Assembly: GCA_040755975.1 (NCBI GenBank)
Contig: JBFLZY010000007.1
Span: 1-64,000 of the forward strand
Source of the DNA: JAIMBK01 sp040755975
GTDB lineage: Bacteria > Bacillota > Desulfotomaculia > Desulfotomaculales > Nap2-2B
DNA: 64,000 bases
Direction of reading: 5' to 3'
Part shown: positions 1 through 8,183 of the stretch, piece after piece
Numbering within the stretch: position 1 is the first letter of the stretch
Layout: each line of letters starts with the position of its first letter
Position numbers and translations under genes: made by a program
The notes under the pieces: generated by a model
What the model was told of the DNA's origin: nothing
Databases searched by the model: none
What the model saw: the letters and a program-made list of their open reading frames with translations, nothing else

Positions 1-483
1 CCACTCTCCTGGCAATGTCGCTTTGCTTTTCGGGAGGGAGCGAAGACAGGATAAGGGCCGCCTGCTCAGGAATTAAATAGGTCAGGATTAAAGCGATGGT
101 TTGAGGGTGTTCATCCCTGATCAGGCCGATTAGTTGTTTGGCGTCCACGCGGCGAAGCCAGCCAAAAAGCGTGCTGTGGATCGAAACGGAAACTTTATTG
201 AGTATTTCTTCCGCCCTCTGGGGACCCAGCGCTTTTTCCAGCAATTCTTTAGCGTATTTGTGCCCTCCGCGCAATAAATGCTCTCTGGCTTCAATTAACT
301 TCATAAACTCGTGTATTACAGTGTTCTGGACGCTTTCAGGCACTCTTTCCGTCAGCGAAATTTGCTTGCTTAACTGCTCAATTTCGTTGTCAGGAAGATG
401 TTTTATACTTTGGCGGAAAGATCTGCCCCCAGGGTAATCAAGACAATGGCCGCTTTCTGGAAACCGGTTAATTTTACCAACAC
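1..483 (-). pseudogene. fliG: FliG flagellar motor switch protein, 5' part, frameshifted (runs off the window)
   Basis: Read on the minus strand, this begins at a GTG (483-481) 7 bases after an AAAGGAG site and gives VLVKLTGFQKAAIVLITLGADLSAKV, followed at once by an in-frame TAA near 403-405. One base further along, the same protein continues as KHLPDNEIEQLSKQ and later shows the FliG middle-domain motif EHPQTIALIL and then LSSLPPEKQ up to the window edge. FliG is the rotor protein of the flagellar switch that couples to MotA and binds FliF and FliM. The two halves belong to one gene broken by a one-base shift at about codon 26, so it is either a true pseudogene or a sequence error in a short T/A run. 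No other flagellar gene is visible and the 3' part lies outside. The family call is firm; the broken state needs confirmation. Confidence 0.85.
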
Positions 484-613
484 AAACCTGCTCCTTTCGC
501 CGGAACTTATGAACCCCGCCTGCCTGATTTACCGGGTCTTCTTGGCATTTGTCATTCCGCTCTTGGCAATCCCTACGAATTCCTCTAAGGCCAATCGCAA
601 TCACCACCCTTCG

Positions 614-1123
614 TCACTTTTTGAACTGTCTCCCGGTACCCGTTACAAAGCCCATTTCTCCCAGGTACTCCGTCGCCGCGGCTACCACATCACGATTTTC
701 ATCCTCTTCCGCAGCCCGGCACAGAAGTTCCACCGCTTCTTTTACCTTTAGTTTCCCCAGAACGTTCACGGCAAACAGCCGGACGTCCGGGTCGGGGTCC
801 CGCAAGAGTTTCCCGGCCACCCCCAGCGATGTGCGTTGCAACAACCGCAGTATTTCTACTGCCGCATTTCTTACGTAGTCGTCTTCACTGCGCAAGAGCT
901 CAGCGCATCCTTTTATCACAGCCTCCGTACCAATGGTGAGCAAAGTGGTTACAATGGCCTCCTGCACCGGACGGCTTTTCTCTTTTCCGATCCCCTCGAC
1001 CAGGCTTTCCACGACGTCATCCCGGGTACAGGCACAGAGTTCCAAAGCCGCCAAACACCTTTCCCGTTCTTCCGGGTGAGAAAATAAAACCTTGATGAGT
1101 TCCCGAACCTGATGATCCTTCAA
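614..1123 (-). CDS. HEAT-repeat domain protein
   Basis: 169 residues made almost entirely of amphipathic helix pairs. Repeats such as AVIKGCAELLRSEDDYVRNAAVEIL and the degenerate one around DPDPDVRLFAVNVLGKLK show the D-x-x-VR-x-x-A pattern of HEAT/PBS-lyase-type repeats. Such proteins are helical solenoids used for protein-protein contact; no catalytic residues are seen. The start is a TTG preceded by AAGGGGTG. It lies between a CheX-like gene and the broken fliG on the same strand, so a role in chemotaxis or motor regulation is possible but is inference only. Confidence 0.75.
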   Translation of the reverse strand: MKDHQVRELIKVLFSHPEERERCLAALELCACTRDDVVESLVEGIGKEKSRPVQEAIVTTLLTIGTEAVIKGCAELLRSEDDYVRNAAVEILRLLQRTSLGVAGKLLRDPDPDVRLFAVNVLGKLKVKEAVELLCRAAEEDENRDVVAAATEYLGEMGFVTGTGRQFKK

Positions 1124-1369
1124 GTTTTCTTCACCCCTTCGAAAGACGGAACATTACAAAGGAAAATAAGGAAGCAGGGCAAAACCACACTGCCTTGTGC
1201 TTTGCCTTTCGTAGCGCTCGTGGTGGTGGAGAATCGCGGGGCATTCCGCTATGTTCCTTCTCGTCGGCCTTACGTAGGCACTAACACTTGACAACACGAT
1301 CCCCTTCCTAGTGGTTACTTACTGCGCTACGATCATGGGGGAAAAGCAAAAGGCGCGAAGGAAGACAGC

Positions 1370-1873
1370 TTATCGGTCAGCCTTGTCCACCATTGACACG
1401 CTCAGCCGGACCTCGCCAGCAGGCGTATCCATGACCACCGCTAGTTGGGGACGGCTTACTACAGGGACGACGCGCAGGCGCCCTAAGATGACGGACGGCG
1501 GCCCCGGCCGGGTACAGGCTAAACCTTTGCTCTCCAACGTTTTTAGGGCCTGCCCGCTAACAATGTTAAATAATTCTTTGACCGAATCTTCTACTTCGTA
1601 GCAGTATCCCCGGAAGGATTTATTTTTGTGGAAGGCCCCCGCCAGGGTACAGGCCGTATCTTTCTCCATGCCGTAGACAACTGCCGCTTCCAACACACCC
1701 TTGATGTCTATCAGCACGTTTACCTCATGCCAGGTCACGTGGACATAGTGGAAAGAAACGCTTTTCTTTTGGCAGGCTATGGCCAATTCCTCTTGGAAAA
1801 CCTTCACCATCCCTTCAATGAAAGGAGTAATTATCTTCCCTTCAATGAAAGGAGTAATTATATCCGCCTTCAT
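1370..1873 (-). CDS. CheX-like chemotaxis phosphatase family protein
   Basis: 167 residues. The fold signature of the CheC/CheX family is visible: an N-terminal ITPFIEG stretch, a central GVLEAAVVYGM strand, and the helix VKELFNIVSGQALKTLESKG followed by a PPSVILG strand. CheX proteins dephosphorylate CheY-P. The canonical helix motif is E-x-x-N; here it reads ELFNIVSG, which keeps E and N. The ATG directly follows the TAG of the upstream DUF916-like gene, so translation is probably coupled. The first residues are duplicated (ITPFIEGKI then ITPFIEGMV) by a 27-base tandem repeat, which lengthens the N-terminus by nine residues. CheX-like by motif; the actual partner is unknown. Confidence 0.7.
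   Translation of the reverse strand: MKADIITPFIEGKIITPFIEGMVKVFQEELAIACQKKSVSFHYVHVTWHEVNVLIDIKGVLEAAVVYGMEKDTACTLAGAFHKNKSFRGYCYEVEDSVKELFNIVSGQALKTLESKGLACTRPGPPSVILGRLRVVPVVSRPQLAVVMDTPAGEVRLSVSMVDKADR
1811..1864. repeat. 27-bp tandem duplication at the start of the cheX-like gene
   Basis: Two head-to-tail copies, 1811-1837 and 1838-1864, share the first 24 bases exactly (CCCTTCAATGAAAGGAGTAA plus TTAT). Being a multiple of three, it keeps the frame and duplicates nine residues. The minus-strand reading shows IITPFIEG twice. Confidence 0.95.
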
Positions 1874-3232
1874 CTATGCTGCCCCTTCCCCACTGCCAAG
1901 CTTGTCCAAAAATCTCTCTACCTCCAAGCGCGTAGCCTTATAATCATTGAGCAATGCCTTGAATTTTTCTTTAAGCCGGTTTTCGATCTCGGTCAACTGC
2001 TTTTGGGCCTCACGGCTTGCCCTTTCTATACTGGCCGCAGCTTTGGCCCGAACGTTTTCGATTTCCGTTTCGGCATCAATGAGACTTTCTGCCACCACTT
2101 TTTCCCAGCGCTCGCTGCTCGCCTTGCTGGAGAGATCTTCCAGATTGCCCCTTAGCAGGGCGTTTTCCTGCCTTAGCTGTTCGATGGCTTCCGTCAAGAT
2201 ATTGAGCGTCCTGGTAAAATCCGGCCGCCTTGACTGGAAGAAGGGGCGATGCGCTGACAGCGGGAGGGCCGCCCTTATGGCCAGGGCCTGGTGAACCGCA
2301 GCGGTTTCTCTCTCCGCGGGCGACTCGCCGGGAGCCGGGTATTCCTCAAGTCTCAGGTCGGCCTGCCTCCTTCTCCTGCGCACGATAAGCCAGGCCAGGA
2401 GAGAAACGAGAAGAAGACCACCCACGATCCACGGCCAGGGAAGCAAAAGAAATGGAGCCCGGTAAACCATAGTACCCCCCTCCTGTTCGATTTTCAGCAC
2501 GGCCTCGTGCAGCCCCCAGATATTCCCAAGCTGCAAGTAACCCTTTACCTCGCGGACGGTTTGTGGGTAAGAAACAACCTCGGCCATCTGTGTCCGGTTA
2601 ATAACCCGACCCCTGTGGAATACCTCTATCTGGGGGCGCAGGTTGATATGGACATTGCCGCTGTTGCGGAACTTGAAGGTGACGGGAACCCGCTTATAGC
2701 CGACTACAGGGACGCGGAAGTCGAGTATTTCTCCCTTGACAATCACATCTCCGGGGACAGTGATCAGCGCCACTGTTCCCGCCCGAACCCCCAATGAAGA
2801 GGCGCGTATATTGTCCCCTATGGCCCTGCCTTCGGCAAAGATGACCGCCCAATGGCTGCCGGGCTCGGCATCTGGTGGCACACGTACCCGGTAGGGAAGC
2901 CTGATCCTTGCGCCCGGGGAAATGCGGCCGGACGCTTGCCCAACTTCAAGCCACTTGCTGGCGGCCCATCTATTTTCCTGACCTTCGGTAAAAACGATCT
3001 TGCCGTCGTCTTCAAAGTAATAGTCACGAACGTAGAAGCTTACTTCCAGAGGCACGCTGCCTTCGTTGACCACGGTTATTTCTCCACTGCTCTCTTCGCC
3101 TTCGGCCAAAGACAGCTCCACCTTGGCCGGCGTAAGTCCCAGACTTACTTCCGCATAGGCCGTTGGGCTGAACAGCAGCCAGGAAAATAAACTTAGAAAA
3201 AAGAAAAGCGCTTTCCGTTCCAGGTTCTTCAA
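1874..3232 (-). CDS. DUF916-like secreted/membrane protein with C-terminal coiled coil
   Basis: 452 residues. Residues 1-27 form a signal peptide (FFFLSLFSWLLFSPTAYA). Residues about 28-255 form two Ig-like beta domains; the first has the pattern LTPAKVELSLAEGE ... VRVPPDAEPGSHWAVIFAEG typical of DUF916 and fimbrial-chaperone-like domains. A membrane helix (about 265-287, PWIVGGLLLVSLLAWLIV) ends in an RRRRR stop-transfer, and the last 150 residues are a charged coiled coil that should lie in the cytoplasm. The start is TTG after a GGAGGG site. DUF916 proteins usually go with WxL-domain cell-surface proteins, and the gene upstream (3419-3916) fits that partnership. The cytoplasmic coiled coil is unusual for the family. 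Function unknown; a surface adhesion or wall-anchoring role is inferred. Confidence 0.65.
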   Translation of the reverse strand: MKNLERKALFFFLSLFSWLLFSPTAYAEVSLGLTPAKVELSLAEGEESSGEITVVNEGSVPLEVSFYVRDYYFEDDGKIVFTEGQENRWAASKWLEVGQASGRISPGARIRLPYRVRVPPDAEPGSHWAVIFAEGRAIGDNIRASSLGVRAGTVALITVPGDVIVKGEILDFRVPVVGYKRVPVTFKFRNSGNVHINLRPQIEVFHRGRVINRTQMAEVVSYPQTVREVKGYLQLGNIWGLHEAVLKIEQEGGTMVYRAPFLLLPWPWIVGGLLLVSLLAWLIVRRRRRQADLRLEEYPAPGESPAERETAAVHQALAIRAALPLSAHRPFFQSRRPDFTRTLNILTEAIEQLRQENALLRGNLEDLSSKASSERWEKVVAESLIDAETEIENVRAKAAASIERASREAQKQLTEIENRLKEKFKALLNDYKATRLEVERFLDKLGSGEGAA

Positions 3233-3418
3233 CGCCAGCCCTCCGTCCCGCCACCCGTAACATCAGTTAGGCATTACCCGTTGCCCAAGCAAAAGAGATC
3301 GCTAAGATTTAAGGAAGCAAGCTGCAAAAGCTCCGACCTCTGCCTGCAGGACTGTTGCCTCTTTGTTGCCCGGTTTGCCCCTTTGGCCGAATAGCAATCC
3401 CTGCGCCGGTTGCACGGA

Positions 3419-3916
3419 CTAGTAGGCCACGGCCGTATAGACAATATCCGTGGTGTAGCTACCTAACGGGTCATCGAGGTCAATGGTGAACTGATAATCG
3501 AAGCTATAGTCTTTCCCTGTTCCTAAAGTCTTGGGTTCATTGGTGGCGATGGCTGTGTCCGCCAAGCTGAAGGCGGTCCACGTTCCCGTACCTGCCGGCG
3601 CCCAGCTCAAACGGCTAATAGGCAGGGTCAGACCTATAGAAGTATCCGTCAAGTCCTGCGTCGCCATAACGCTCAAGTTGTAAGCCACATTGGACTTGAC
3701 GTTGACCACCACGGGACTGGCGCTGGTAACTGTGGAACCCGGTACCCCTTCGAGCAATATGCTGGCGGTGTTGACGCTTACCACAATATTGGGGTTCACC
3801 TTGCCCAGGACAGTGACGCCACCTGTTGCTGCTCCGGCCTCGCTGTCCTGGAAGAGGAGCAGGATCATACCCGCCACAAGGATTACGGAGGCGCCCAACA
3901 ACCACCACTTCTTCAT
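3419..3916 (-). CDS. Secreted WxL-like/beta-sandwich surface protein
   Basis: 165 residues from an ATG behind a very strong AAAGGAGGTGG site; longer readings upstream lack a ribosome site. A signal peptide (WWLLGASVILVAGMILLLF) precedes a beta-rich, Thr/Val/Ser-rich domain. The C-terminus (DPLGSYTTDIVYTAVAY) resembles the last strand of WxL domains (Y-T-x-x-I-x-W/Y-T), though the WxL tryptophan itself is replaced by tyrosine. WxL proteins bind peptidoglycan non-covalently and work with DUF916 proteins; the gene just downstream encodes one. The strong ribosome site suggests high expression. No cysteines or catalytic motifs are seen. Confidence 0.6.
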   Translation of the reverse strand: MKKWWLLGASVILVAGMILLLFQDSEAGAATGGVTVLGKVNPNIVVSVNTASILLEGVPGSTVTSASPVVVNVKSNVAYNLSVMATQDLTDTSIGLTLPISRLSWAPAGTGTWTAFSLADTAIATNEPKTLGTGKDYSFDYQFTIDLDDPLGSYTTDIVYTAVAY

Positions 3917-4163
3917 ACCATCCACCTCCTTTCCCCACCAGGTCCAATTTAACGCCTGTAATTTAGTTATTGTCCTCAAGATTTTTTCACAAACGTCTCT
4001 TTCAATACAGGATATCCGCATCGCCCTCTTCCTGCCGGCTTGGCCGGGCCGTTATTTGTCCACCAGATAACCACTAACTTCCTGTTCATCGCCTAAAATC
4101 TGCCAGCTTTTTCCATTGCATCCCTCCCTCTGGTTTGTTATACTTACTCTAAATCCGGTTAGA

Positions 4164-4424
4164 TTATATAAGAAAAGGAAAGACGGCATCAGGCGGCGTC
4201 GTCCGGCCGGGTCTCGCTTGCTCTCCGGCCGATGGCGCTTGCAATGGAGGCCTTATCCGTCTTCCTTTATAGAGGCTGTACTCATACTGGTAGATTGTCT
4301 GGCTGACCGCGCTGTGGGTCACGCCGGCCCGCTTTGCTATATCGCTGACTTTGGCGCCAGGGCGGACCATTTCGGCGCGGACCTCCCTGGTGGTCATACC
4401 TTGTGTCATGGGGGAACTGTTCAC
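4164..4424 (-). CDS. Small helix-turn-helix DNA-binding protein
   Basis: 86 residues from a GTG 8 bases after AAAGGAGG (the longer reading to 4499 would run through inverted repeats). The central part, EVRAEMVRPGAKVSDIAKRAGVTHSAVSQTI, is a clear helix-turn-helix with the A-x-x-x-G-x-T-x-x-x-V-S spacing seen in phage Ner/Nlp- and XRE-like regulators. The tail is basic and proline-rich. It is divergent from an XRE repressor gene (4601) and separated from it by three perfect inverted repeats, a layout like a phage immunity region. Target genes are unknown. Confidence 0.6.
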   Translation of the reverse strand: MNSSPMTQGMTTREVRAEMVRPGAKVSDIAKRAGVTHSAVSQTIYQYEYSLYKGRRIRPPLQAPSAGEQARPGRTTPPDAVFPFLI

Positions 4425-4448
4425 GCAGCCTTCCTCCTTTGGGGGGGT

Positions 4449-4515
4449 GGTACTGGCGGCGTGGGGGCGCCGCCAGTACCGATACCTATTACCTTCCACT
4501 CTGGAAGGTAATAGG
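4449..4515. promoter_or_regulatory. Two adjacent perfect 13-bp inverted repeats
   Basis: Arms GGTACTGGCGGCG (4449-4461) and CGCCGCCAGTACC (4468-4480) flank a 6-base loop. Immediately after, CCTATTACCTTCC (4485-4497) and GGAAGGTAATAGG (4503-4515) flank ACTCT. They lie upstream of the ribosome site of the minus-strand HTH gene, so they could be operators or hairpins in its leader. Neither has a T-run, so terminators are unlikely. Confidence 0.8.
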
Positions 4516-4544
4516 CGAGGATCTGTCTTTGGTTATAGGTATAT

Positions 4545-4568
4545 TATAATAGAACTTAGTTCTATTAT
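4545..4568. promoter_or_regulatory. 23-bp palindromic operator overlapping a -10 box
   Basis: ATAATAGAACT (4546-4556), T, AGTTCTATTAT (4558-4568) is a perfect dyad. It overlaps a consensus -10 hexamer TATAAT (4545-4550) facing the XRE gene that starts 33 bases downstream. A repressor bound here would block that promoter, so autoregulation by the XRE protein is the simplest reading (inference). The -35 region is weak. Confidence 0.7.
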
Positions 4569-4600
4569 CAAAAGTTTTTTAGTACTGTGGGGTAAGTTTT

Positions 4601-5125
4601 TTGTGTGTAGGGGAAAGAATATTAGAGCTACGAAAAGCCTTAAAACTTAATCAGGAAGAATTTGGGAAAGCCTTGGGCGTATCCCAACGTCATATTTCCC
4701 AAATAGAAAACAACGCCAGAAATCCGTCAGAGCAACTGTTAAAACATATTTGCTTGAGATTTTTTGTTAATGAAAACTGGCTCCTGACCGGCCAGGGGGA
4801 AATGTTCACTCCGCCCGACGAAGCCGTCAAAGACCTGCTAAAAACCCTGACGGCCCGCCACGGGGAGCGGGCCGTCGTAAACGCCTTGCATAATATAATG
4901 AAAGAAAACGGTCTGGCCGTGGCCGCCGGCCGCCCGGCCCCCCGGGCCGACACCGGCGACCCCGAACTGGACCGCATGATCGACACCCTTTACCTGCTCT
5001 GGTCGGGCGCCGATGAGCGCCTTAAAAACTGGATCTCCGTCCAGTTTGACATTGCCTACCCAAAAAGCGTAATTGCGGAGGCTGAAAAAAAACAAAAAGA
5101 GAGCCAACAACTCTCCGCCGGTTGA
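4601..5125 (+). CDS. XRE-family transcriptional repressor
   Basis: 174 residues. Residues 5-60 form a Cro/CI-type helix-turn-helix (GERILELRKAL ... QEEFGKALGVSQRHISQIENNARNPS). The section RFFVNENWLLTGQGEMF is the conserved tail of phage-like XRE repressors in Clostridia. The C-terminal 100 residues are charged and helical and may mediate oligomerisation; no LexA-type Ser-Lys protease motif is seen, so RecA-driven self-cleavage is not supported. The start is TTG; no upstream ATG is in frame. It is divergent from a small HTH gene across a set of palindromes, as in prophage control regions, but no phage structural or integrase gene is nearby. Confidence 0.8.
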   Translation: MCVGERILELRKALKLNQEEFGKALGVSQRHISQIENNARNPSEQLLKHICLRFFVNENWLLTGQGEMFTPPDEAVKDLLKTLTARHGERAVVNALHNIMKENGLAVAAGRPAPRADTGDPELDRMIDTLYLLWSGADERLKNWISVQFDIAYPKSVIAEAEKKQKESQQLSAG

Positions 5126-5608
5126 TCTTATTTCCGTTTTCATTCAAATGTCCATAACAAGCCTTTTCTGTCGCAAATAAAATGATATACCTCCAGGCCC
5201 CGTCAAAGCCTTCATATAACCGCCTTTTCCCTTTTAATCCCAGGTTTTACCACGTCCTTTTACTTTACATTTCGGATGAGAAAACACTGCCCTTTAACTT
5301 TAAGGCAGTACCAAACTTATTAGTTAGGAACGTTTTCTATTTCGTACGGATTAATTTTTCCGGGAATTAGAGCCACTGTGGAACCTCCTCGCGAACATTA
5401 TTAGGAGGAGAATCTCACAAAGGGAGGGGCCTATTCCTTCTTTTCAAAGAACAATTTTCGTTACTTATTTTCCAGGAGTAAAGCCCCATCTCTGGTTGTT
5501 AATGGAATACTCGGGTATTAACCGAACATCAATGTAAGCTAAGTGAAGGTTCCTAAAAAAGATGTAATCCTTACATTACATGTGAACTCTGTATCTTCTG
5601 TGGTAAAT
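5126..5608. other. Gene-free interval between the XRE gene and topB
   Basis: 483 bases, more A+T-rich than the flanks. No credible coding frame, tRNA or terminator is seen; the 62-codon frame at 5182-5370 has no ribosome site or recognisable motif. A short dyad CCTCCT ... AGGAGG lies around 5384-5408 without a T-tract. It may be the eroded edge of an inserted element. Confidence 0.6.
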
Positions 5609-7702
5609 TTAATCCCGGTGGAAGCTGAAAATGACCTTTCCCTCTTCGTTCAGGGCCAGGGCGGCGTTAAAGGTTTTGCCGGCCCGCGAGCGAAAGCCCT
5701 TGATCACTCCCGTGCGGCCTTTTTTGAGCAGGTTTTTGGCCTGGGCGGGGCTGATCTTTTTCCCGGCGATTTCTTTCCAGATGACAAACCGGCAGCCCTC
5801 TTTCCAGCCCGTACAGCCGTACCCCTTGGGGAATTCCCGGACGTCCTTCGCGCACAAAGGACATTGACCCAAAATTTCCTGCGCCGGGGGTTCATTGCTC
5901 CCGGCGCCGGCCGCCGCTTCCTGGGTTTTGACCAGCGAAACGATCTGCCTGGTGAAATCTTTAATTGCCTCCAGCCATTGCTCCGGCTTTTGCTCCCCGG
6001 CTTCGATTTCCAAAAGACCCTGCTCCCAACGGGCGGTCAGCTCCGGGGACTTGACCTCTTCCGGAACCAGGTCGATCAAGGCTTCCCCCTTGGCGGTGGG
6101 GAAAAGCGTCTTTTTCTGGCGCTTTACGTAGCCGACCTGAATTAAGCGTTCAATGATTGCCGCCCGGGTGGAAGGGGTGCCGATTCCGCCCGCGGCTTTC
6201 AGGATATCCTGCATCTCCTTATCTTCAACAAACTTCCCCGCTTTTTCCATGGCGGCCAGCAGGGTTGCTTCGGTGTAGCGGGGCGGGGGTTTGGTCTGCT
6301 TCTCCAAAGCGTCGATTGCTTCTAAAAAGACCCGCTCTCCCTCGGCCAGGGGCGGCAGGATTTGTTCTTCCTCGTCTTTTTTCTCGCTGGGGAAATATAC
6401 TTTTTTCCACCCCTGTTGCAATTCCACTTTTCCCCGGGAAAGAAAGGTTTCCCGGCCGGCGGCGGTAATCACCCGGGTCACGTTATACCTGGCGTCGGGG
6501 TAAAAAATGGCCAGCAGGCGCCGGGCGACCAGGTCGTAAACGATTTGCTCCGGCCGGCTTAAATTGGCCGGTTGGGGTTTTGTTTCGGTAACGATAATGG
6601 CGTGGTGGTCGGTCACCCGGGCGTCGTCCACGTAGCGCCTGGACAAGCGGGGCAGGCGCCCGGGAATCAGCGGCTGGTATTCGGCGACTGCGGCCAGCGC
6701 CGCCATCCTTTGGGGGATGGTTTTCGCCAGAAGAACGGACAGGTGGCGGCTTTCCGTGCGCGGGTAGGTAATTAACTTGTGCTTTTCGTAAAGGGCCTGG
6801 GCCGCCCGCAGGGTCTGTTCGGCGGTAAGCCCGTGCTTCTGGTTGGCTTCCTTTTGGAGGTCGTTGAGATTAAATAACAGCGGCGGGGGCTCTTTGACTT
6901 CCTTTTCTTCCACCGCGGAAACGACGGATTCCCGGTTGTTCCGGCAGGTCGCGACCATCTCCGCGGCCGCCTTCGCGCTTGGTAACCGGTCCGTTTTGTC
7001 CGCAAACCACTTGCCCCGGTAAGTTTCCCCGGTGCTCTTCCGGAAGGTCGCCCAGACCTCCCAGTATTTGGCCGCCTGGAAGTTCCGGATTTCCCTTTCC
7101 CGGGCCACAATCAGGGCCAGGGTGGGGGTCTGCACCCGGCCCACGCTCAACAGTTCCTTATGCCGGCAGGTGAAGGCGCGCGTAGCGTTGATGCCGACCA
7201 GCCAGTCGGCCTGGGCGCGCGCCGCGGCGGCTACCGCCAGGTTGTCCAGCTCGCGGTTTTCCCGCAAATTTTCGAAGGCCGACCGGATGGCCGCCGGCGT
7301 CGTTTCCCTAAGCCACAGGCGTTTGACTTCCCTGGCGCAGCCGGCCTGGGCGTAAATCCGGCGGAAGATGTTCTCTCCCTCGCGGCCGGCGTCGCAGGCG
7401 TTGACGATCAGGCCCACCTGGGGGGAAAGGAGCAGGTTTTTTAGAACCTGGAACTGCCGGGCGGTTTCCGGGATCACCTTGAGTATAAATTCCCCGGGAA
7501 TAAAGGGCAGGGTATTCAGCGACCACTTTTTCAGGGCGGGGTTGTAGTCCTCCGGTTCGGCAAGTTCAACCAGATGGCCGATGGCCCAGGAGACAATAAA
7601 CTGCTCGTTTTCCAGGTATCCTTCCCTGGTTTTAAACCGGCCCAGGACCTTGGCGATGTCCCGGCCGACCGATGGTTTTTCCGTGATAACCAACGTTTTC
7701 AT
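5609..7702 (-). CDS. topB: DNA topoisomerase III (type IA)
   Basis: 697 residues. The Toprim domain is at the N-terminus (ITEKPSVGRDIA, catalytic Glu8; DAGREGE 104-110). The active-site tyrosine is in ITYPRTESRHLS (Tyr313). The C-terminus has one zinc-ribbon-like CPLC and a topoisomerase C-terminal repeat (GKKISPAQAKNLLKKGRTGVI). Type IA enzymes pass single DNA strands to resolve precatenanes and recombination intermediates. Length and motif order match the short TopB forms found both on chromosomes and on mobile elements of Firmicutes. ATG start with GAGG upstream; it lies 9 bases after dut, probably in one operon with thyX and dut. Confidence 0.95.
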   Translation of the reverse strand: MKTLVITEKPSVGRDIAKVLGRFKTREGYLENEQFIVSWAIGHLVELAEPEDYNPALKKWSLNTLPFIPGEFILKVIPETARQFQVLKNLLLSPQVGLIVNACDAGREGENIFRRIYAQAGCAREVKRLWLRETTPAAIRSAFENLRENRELDNLAVAAAARAQADWLVGINATRAFTCRHKELLSVGRVQTPTLALIVAREREIRNFQAAKYWEVWATFRKSTGETYRGKWFADKTDRLPSAKAAAEMVATCRNNRESVVSAVEEKEVKEPPPLLFNLNDLQKEANQKHGLTAEQTLRAAQALYEKHKLITYPRTESRHLSVLLAKTIPQRMAALAAVAEYQPLIPGRLPRLSRRYVDDARVTDHHAIIVTETKPQPANLSRPEQIVYDLVARRLLAIFYPDARYNVTRVITAAGRETFLSRGKVELQQGWKKVYFPSEKKDEEEQILPPLAEGERVFLEAIDALEKQTKPPPRYTEATLLAAMEKAGKFVEDKEMQDILKAAGGIGTPSTRAAIIERLIQVGYVKRQKKTLFPTAKGEALIDLVPEEVKSPELTARWEQGLLEIEAGEQKPEQWLEAIKDFTRQIVSLVKTQEAAAGAGSNEPPAQEILGQCPLCAKDVREFPKGYGCTGWKEGCRFVIWKEIAGKKISPAQAKNLLKKGRTGVIKGFRSRAGKTFNAALALNEEGKVIFSFHRD

Positions 7703-7711
7703 CGTTGTTCC

Positions 7712-8152
7712 TCAGCGTTTGTCCGTACTGCCGAAGCCTCCGTGTCCCTTGGCGCGCAGTTCGCCGGTTTCGATGAAAACCGCCTCGTACACCGGTTTGA
7801 CGCAAACCTGGGCGATGGCTTTGTCTTTGCTGATTTTTTTGGGTTCGTTCCCGAAATTAAAAAGTTTTACTTTAATTTCGTCTGTGTAGTCGCTGTCCAG
7901 GGTCCCCCAGTAAGCGACCACGTCGTGTTTAAAGGCGTAGCCGCTGCGCGGCCTGATTTGCAGCTCGTAACCTTTGGGCAGTTCTACGGCCAGGCCGGTG
8001 CCTAAAATGACGCTGCCGCGGGGTGCGATGACGGCTTCCTCCAGGGGGTACACGTCGTAGCAGGCGCTTTCCGCGGTTGCTTTCACGGGTATTTTCGCGT
8101 CCGGGTGGAGTTTTTTTATTTTTACGGCAATCTCGGGCGCTTTGGCGGGCAA
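7712..8152 (-). CDS. dut: dUTP diphosphatase (trimeric dUTPase family)
   Basis: 146 residues, usual length for the family. Conserved motifs appear in order: SACYDVYP (motif 1), RPRSG (motif 2), GTLDSDYTDEI (motif 3), and GHGGFGSTDKR (motif 5). The enzyme hydrolyses dUTP to dUMP, the substrate of thymidylate synthase, and limits uracil in DNA. The TTG start sits behind AAAGGAG. It is between thyX and topB on the same strand, 31 bases after thyX, so dUMP supply and thymidylate synthesis are co-expressed. Motif 3 ends YTDEI rather than the common YRG-x-I, a minor variant. Confidence 0.93.
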   Translation of the reverse strand: MPAKAPEIAVKIKKLHPDAKIPVKATAESACYDVYPLEEAVIAPRGSVILGTGLAVELPKGYELQIRPRSGYAFKHDVVAYWGTLDSDYTDEIKVKLFNFGNEPKKISKDKAIAQVCVKPVYEAVFIETGELRAKGHGGFGSTDKR

Positions 8153-8183
8153 AACTGTTCTTCTCCTTTCTTTCTGCCGGCTT

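Noticed and set aside
1124..1369. Gene or terminator between the HEAT and CheX-like genes
   Set aside because: A GGCAAAG/TTTTGCC hairpin exists around 1179-1208, but no T-run follows on either strand and the 96-codon plus-strand frame lacks support.
3917..4163. Cyclic-di-GMP riboswitch ahead of the surface-protein gene
   Set aside because: The GCAAAGC-type core and receptor of the known classes are not present.
5182..5370. 62-codon frame in the gap before topB
   Set aside because: No ribosome site, no motif, and composition of non-coding sequence.
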